Shown here piece after piece: positions 61,070-64,000 of a stretch of DNA of 64,000 bases. Made by a program: the position numbers and the translations under genes. This DNA is from Paenibacillus sp. XY044 (GTDB taxonomy: Bacteria; Bacillota; Bacilli; Paenibacillales; Paenibacillaceae). Where the stretch lies: contig NZ_NQMO01000004.1 of assembly GCF_002257645.1 (NCBI RefSeq), positions 434,001 to 498,000 on the forward strand, in the 5' to 3' direction. The stretch's first letter is position 1; each line of letters opens with the position of its first letter. The notes below the pieces were generated by a model. That model did no database searches and had not been told where the DNA came from. It saw only the letters and a list, made by a program, of their open reading frames with translations.

Positions 61070-62812
61070 ATGACTGATCATGAAATTCCGGGTCCGTCCC
61101 TGTTCAAGAAAATATCGCTGGCGGACTTTGGCGACGCTGAGGACTTACAGGCCAATGCAGGCGGGGCCATGCGGCTCGCGCTGGAGGCAGCTGCATCACA
61201 TGATGCCGATGTCCCCGTCATACTGGATGTACCTTTCGGAACGTACCATTTTTATCCGGAGCATGCCGTCAAGGCAGCTTATCATATTACCAACACGGCC
61301 AGCGAGGAAGAAAATCCGGACGTCACGAAAACGATCGCGCTGCTGCTGAAGGGGCTGCGCCGGCTGACGCTGGAGGGAAACGGCTCCCTTTTTGTCATTC
61401 ACGGCAAACAAACCATGCTGCTGTTGGACAGCTGCGCGGATGTTGAAATTCGCAACCTCCGTTTCGACTATGCGGTGCCGACCGTGACCGAGATGACCGT
61501 GGAGCGGTGCGGTGATCATGACCTCGACGTTCGCGTGCATCCGGACTCGCACTATGAACTGGAAGATGGACATCTCACCTGGGTCGGTGAAGGATGGAGC
61601 TTCCGGGAAGGACCGGTGCAGCACTGCGACTTCGGCCGGACTGCGACCTGGCGCGTGGACGATTGGCCGTCACGGGCTGAACGCATTGTGGAAATCGGCA
61701 GCCGGCGCCTCCGGTTTCATTTCGGGAAAGAAGCCGTTCCGGATATCCTGCCTGGGGTCACCGTACAAATGAGAGACGGTATCCGTGACCAAGTCGGGGT
61801 ACTGATCCTGGAATGCGAGAGGATAAGCCTGATCGGCATGGGCCTTCATTTTATGCATGGACTAGGCGTCGTCGGCCAGTTTAGCGGGGATCTGACCTTC
61901 ACCGATCTGGATGTGACGCCGCGCCCCGAGACCGGGAGAACGGTGGCGGGCTTCGCCGATTTTATCCATTGTTCAGGCTGCCGGGGCCGCATCTCGATTA
62001 CGGACAGCCGCTTTGCCGGAGCTCATGACGATGCGGTCAACATTCATGGCACTTACCTCCGCATCGTCGACCAACCGTCGCCTAATCAAGTGCGGGTTCG
62101 TTTCATGCATCCGCAAACGTATGGATTCCGTGCCTTCTTTCCGGGAGACGAGATTGCTTTTGTCAATGCGCACAGTCTTGCGTCATATGCTTTCGGACGG
62201 ATCGCCGCCGCCGAGATGCTTGATCCCCGCGAGTTTCTCCTGACATTGGAGCAACCGGCTCCAACAGGGCTTGGAGAGCATGATGTGATCGAGAATGTGA
62301 CGTGGATGCCAGAGGTCGTGATTGAACGGAACCATTTTGCCAGAATACCGACCCGGGGCATATTGGCTTCGTCGCCTCGGAAGACGGTCATACAGGGTAA
62401 CAGGTTTGAGCGCATGAACATGAGCGCCATTCTGGTCGCGGCCGATGCGAACTCCTGGTACGAATCAGGTGCTGTCGCGGATTTGTGCATTACGAACAAC
62501 CAATTTATCGACTGCGGCGGAGAGGAGCATCCTGTGATCCGGATCGCTCCCGAGAACGAGCAGTCCAATTCAGACGTACCGGTCCACCGCAACATCCGGA
62601 TTGAGGACAACCGGTTCAGGGCGGCTCATGCCATGCTGCTGTCGGTGCGGAGCACGGAGGGGCTTGCCTTCTGCCGAAATGAGATAACGCTCGAAGGGAA
62701 GGACCACCCCAAGGAAGCACCGTATCCCGGGTTCTATATGATGGAATGCTGCAGCGGGGTTGAAATGGGTGCGAATTCGATCCATTTCATAGAGGCTCAG
62801 GCGAACGAATAG
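61070..62812 (+). CDS. GH110-type alpha-1,3-galactosidase
   Basis: This 580-residue right-handed beta-helix protein has no signal peptide. LEGNGSLFVIHGKQTMLLLD and the repeated INDxRF/IxNNxF-type turns (ITDSRFAGAHDDAVNIHGTY, VIERNHFARIPTRGILASSP, IQGNRFERMNMSAIL, ITNNQFIDCGG) define the helix. AHDDAVNIHG (~319-320) holds the paired Asp seen in GH110, with further acid residues in FADFIHCSGCRG. GH110 enzymes invert alpha-1,3-linked galactose, including the blood-group-B epitope (family knowledge). A cytoplasmic location implies imported oligosaccharides as substrate. AAAGGAG precedes the ATG. It follows the importer and precedes a HAD gene. Confidence 0.88.
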   Translation: MTDHEIPGPSLFKKISLADFGDAEDLQANAGGAMRLALEAAASHDADVPVILDVPFGTYHFYPEHAVKAAYHITNTASEEENPDVTKTIALLLKGLRRLTLEGNGSLFVIHGKQTMLLLDSCADVEIRNLRFDYAVPTVTEMTVERCGDHDLDVRVHPDSHYELEDGHLTWVGEGWSFREGPVQHCDFGRTATWRVDDWPSRAERIVEIGSRRLRFHFGKEAVPDILPGVTVQMRDGIRDQVGVLILECERISLIGMGLHFMHGLGVVGQFSGDLTFTDLDVTPRPETGRTVAGFADFIHCSGCRGRISITDSRFAGAHDDAVNIHGTYLRIVDQPSPNQVRVRFMHPQTYGFRAFFPGDEIAFVNAHSLASYAFGRIAAAEMLDPREFLLTLEQPAPTGLGEHDVIENVTWMPEVVIERNHFARIPTRGILASSPRKTVIQGNRFERMNMSAILVAADANSWYESGAVADLCITNNQFIDCGGEEHPVIRIAPENEQSNSDVPVHRNIRIEDNRFRAAHAMLLSVRSTEGLAFCRNEITLEGKDHPKEAPYPGFYMMECCSGVEMGANSIHFIEAQANE

Positions 62813-62829
62813 AATGAGGAATAAAGGGG

Positions 62830-63510
62830 ATGAACGTCATCGACAAGAAGAAACTGATCGTTTTTTTGGATAGCGGGGATACGCTAGTGGACGAGTCTAC
62901 CGAAGTTCGTGACGAAGACGGAATCGTGGTTAGTGCCGAGCTGATTCCAGGGGCAGCGGAGATGGTTAGGACGCTGCATTCACTTGGCTTTACGCTTGCG
63001 CTCGTGGCCGATGGTGACGCTCAATCCTTCAAAAATGTGCTGAGTCAGCACCGCCTGCACGATTATTTCGAGGCGCTCATTATTTCCGAACACATCAAGG
63101 CCACCAAGCCGAGCCCGCGGATGTTTAAAGCGGCGATCGGCGCGCTGGATGGGTCCGAAGCGGATTTTGCCCGTACCGTCATGGTCGGCAACAATTTAAG
63201 CAGGGATATCAAAGGAGCAAACGCTCTCGGCATCATAAGCGTCTTTCAAAGCTGGACTCCAAGGTACCCCCATATCCCTGCGGACGAGTCCGAACAGCCC
63301 GCGTACACGATCAACGAACCGATGCAGCTCATCGAGCTCGTCAACCAGCTGGAAATTGAGCTTGGGATAGCTGAAACGGCGGGTGGGAGCTCCGAACCTC
63401 AGCAGGAACAGCAAGCAAAGGGGGCCGGGGACCATGTCGCATTCTACGAATCGATCCGCGGCATGGGCCGCAGACCAGACCCAAGAGAAAAACCAGCCGG
63501 CACCCGCTAG
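62830..63510 (+). CDS. HAD family hydrolase with altered motif I
   Basis: This 226-residue protein has FLDSGDTLVDE as motif I: the nucleophile Asp is present, but Gly occupies the +2 position where most HAD phosphatases have the acid/base Asp. LVADGD, the Lys of IKATKPSPRMF and MVGNNLSRDIKGANALGI provide motifs II-IV. The cap is small. The last ~45 residues are a low-complexity, Gln/Gly-rich extension. It starts 17 nt after the GH110 gene, so it is probably cotranscribed. A sugar-phosphate substrate is a guess. Confidence 0.87.
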   Translation: MNVIDKKKLIVFLDSGDTLVDESTEVRDEDGIVVSAELIPGAAEMVRTLHSLGFTLALVADGDAQSFKNVLSQHRLHDYFEALIISEHIKATKPSPRMFKAAIGALDGSEADFARTVMVGNNLSRDIKGANALGIISVFQSWTPRYPHIPADESEQPAYTINEPMQLIELVNQLEIELGIAETAGGSSEPQQEQQAKGAGDHVAFYESIRGMGRRPDPREKPAGTR

Positions 63511-63528
63511 GGTTTCGGCTGGTTTTTT
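63491..63528. terminator. Terminator at the end of the second glycan locus
   Basis: AACCAGCCG and CGGCTGGTT flank a 16-nt loop, followed by T4. The stem overlaps the stop of the HAD gene and also faces the minus-strand adenylyltransferase gene. Confidence 0.8.
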
Positions 63529-63577
63529 GGTGTTATTCCCGCTTCGGTCACAGGAACAATGTTAGCATATGCTATAC

Positions 63578-64000
63578 CTACGCTTCTTTATCTGGTTCGC
63601 GACCCGGCGGAAAAATTTCAGTGGCTCCGGGTTCCAGCTCCCTGACTCGCTCCAGATAAGCCGTCACCCGGCGGTCGTCTTCAGTGGGATAGGCAAAACC
63701 GAGCTTCGACGCCACTTCCTGCGCTGTTTTGCGGAATAGGCCGGTCATAGTAAACAGTGCTTGCCACGCCTCTTCATAGCTGCCTTTCGGATAGGTGGCC
63801 AAGAGCTGTTCCCAGCTCGATTCTGGAAGGTAGTTTACTAAGTACTTCCCGTTTTTGCCGGTGCTCACCGAGAACCCGGTAAGAATGCCGGCCTGCCATT
63901 CGAGCATCTTGACCAGCATCTCCCGGATGATGTTCAGATGATCCAGCGCATACAGCATCTCCTGTCTCCACAAACCCTTGGCAATGTAGGGCGAGACCCA
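63578..64000 (-). CDS. aadK: Aminoglycoside 6-adenylyltransferase (AadK type), 5' part beyond the window
   Basis: About 140 C-terminal residues are visible and the frame remains open to the window edge, so the start lies outside. GLWRQEMLYALDHLNIIREML, EWQAGILTGFSVSTGKNGKYL and FRKTAQEVASKLGF are characteristic of the helical C-terminal domain of ANT(6)/AadK enzymes, which adenylylate streptomycin. The catalytic nucleotidyltransferase domain is not in view. Chromosomal AadK homologues are common in Bacillales, and resistance cannot be inferred from this piece. Confidence 0.85.
   Translation of the reverse strand, partial: WVSPYIAKGLWRQEMLYALDHLNIIREMLVKMLEWQAGILTGFSVSTGKNGKYLVNYLPESSWEQLLATYPKGSYEEAWQALFTMTGLFRKTAQEVASKLGFAYPTEDDRRVTAYLERVRELEPGATEIFPPGREPDKEA

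Overview
The window looks like a chromosomal segment of a spore-forming, moderately high-GC Firmicute of the Paenibacillaceae, most likely Paenibacillus (inference). The supporting signs are strong AGGAGG-type ribosome sites, TTG/GTG starts, many U-tailed intrinsic terminators, a T-box-like leader, a YheC/YheD-type spore-coat ATP-grasp protein, an exosporium-like protein, a yoaS-yozG-yoaT-like operon, and repeated LplB/YtcP-type sugar ABC importers with YesMN-type or AraC regulators. I see no insertion sequence, prophage, CRISPR array or origin.

Layout. 1-5.7 kb: the 3' part of a GH36/raffinose-synthase-like hydrolase, an exosporium-like protein, a lipoprotein with a tail-fibre-like C-terminus, and an FGGY sugar kinase. 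5.7-10.2 kb: small redox and regulatory genes (a VOC ring-cleavage dioxygenase, an NmrA-type reductase divergent from a TetR regulator, a methyltransferase) and a frameshifted lipoprotein. 10.2-13.8 kb: a secreted coiled-coil protein, an unusual fusion of two cyclic-nucleotide-binding domains with a PrsW-type intramembrane protease and a zinc ribbon, and a CYTH enzyme. 14-18.4 kb: a large hybrid histidine kinase with two transmitter modules and a SARP-type response regulator. 18.4-23.1 kb: the yoa-like operon, a spore-coat protein, a carboxymuconolactone decarboxylase/MerR pair and a short-chain dehydrogenase. 23.14-24.37 kb carries no convincing gene. It holds three copies of an element built on a 15-bp perfect stem whose 19-nt loop resembles the 3' end of 16S rRNA.

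24.4-34.5 kb is a uronate-oligosaccharide locus: two ABC permeases, a binding lipoprotein, a YesN/YesM pair, a short-chain dehydrogenase, a heparinase II/III-type lyase and a KdgF-like cupin. The likely flow is import of oligo-uronides, cytoplasmic lyase action, KdgF-assisted opening of the unsaturated uronate, and reduction by the dehydrogenase. 34.8-44.3 kb mixes a phosphoesterase, an AraC regulator divergent from a GH4 glycosidase, tRNA-Pro(GGG), a DUF218 protein, a T-box-like leader before a methyltransferase with a damaged start, and a LacI regulator followed by VOC, SDR and ThuA genes.

45.2-63.5 kb is a second glycan locus. It has a cytoplasmic/secreted pair of clan GH-D-like galactosidases, an aldo/keto reductase, an AraC regulator divergent from a GH95 alpha-fucosidase, a membrane-anchored AraC regulator, a complete sugar importer, a GH110 alpha-1,3-galactosidase and a HAD hydrolase. 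Together they suggest uptake and intracellular stripping of fucosylated, alpha-galactosylated oligosaccharides. The window ends inside an AadK-type aminoglycoside adenylyltransferase on the minus strand.

The observations most worth follow-up are the three-copy anti-Shine-Dalgarno stem-loop, a two-copy block-hairpin-terminator element at 4.05 and 6.94 kb, and the cNMP-PrsW fusion next to a CYTH gene.
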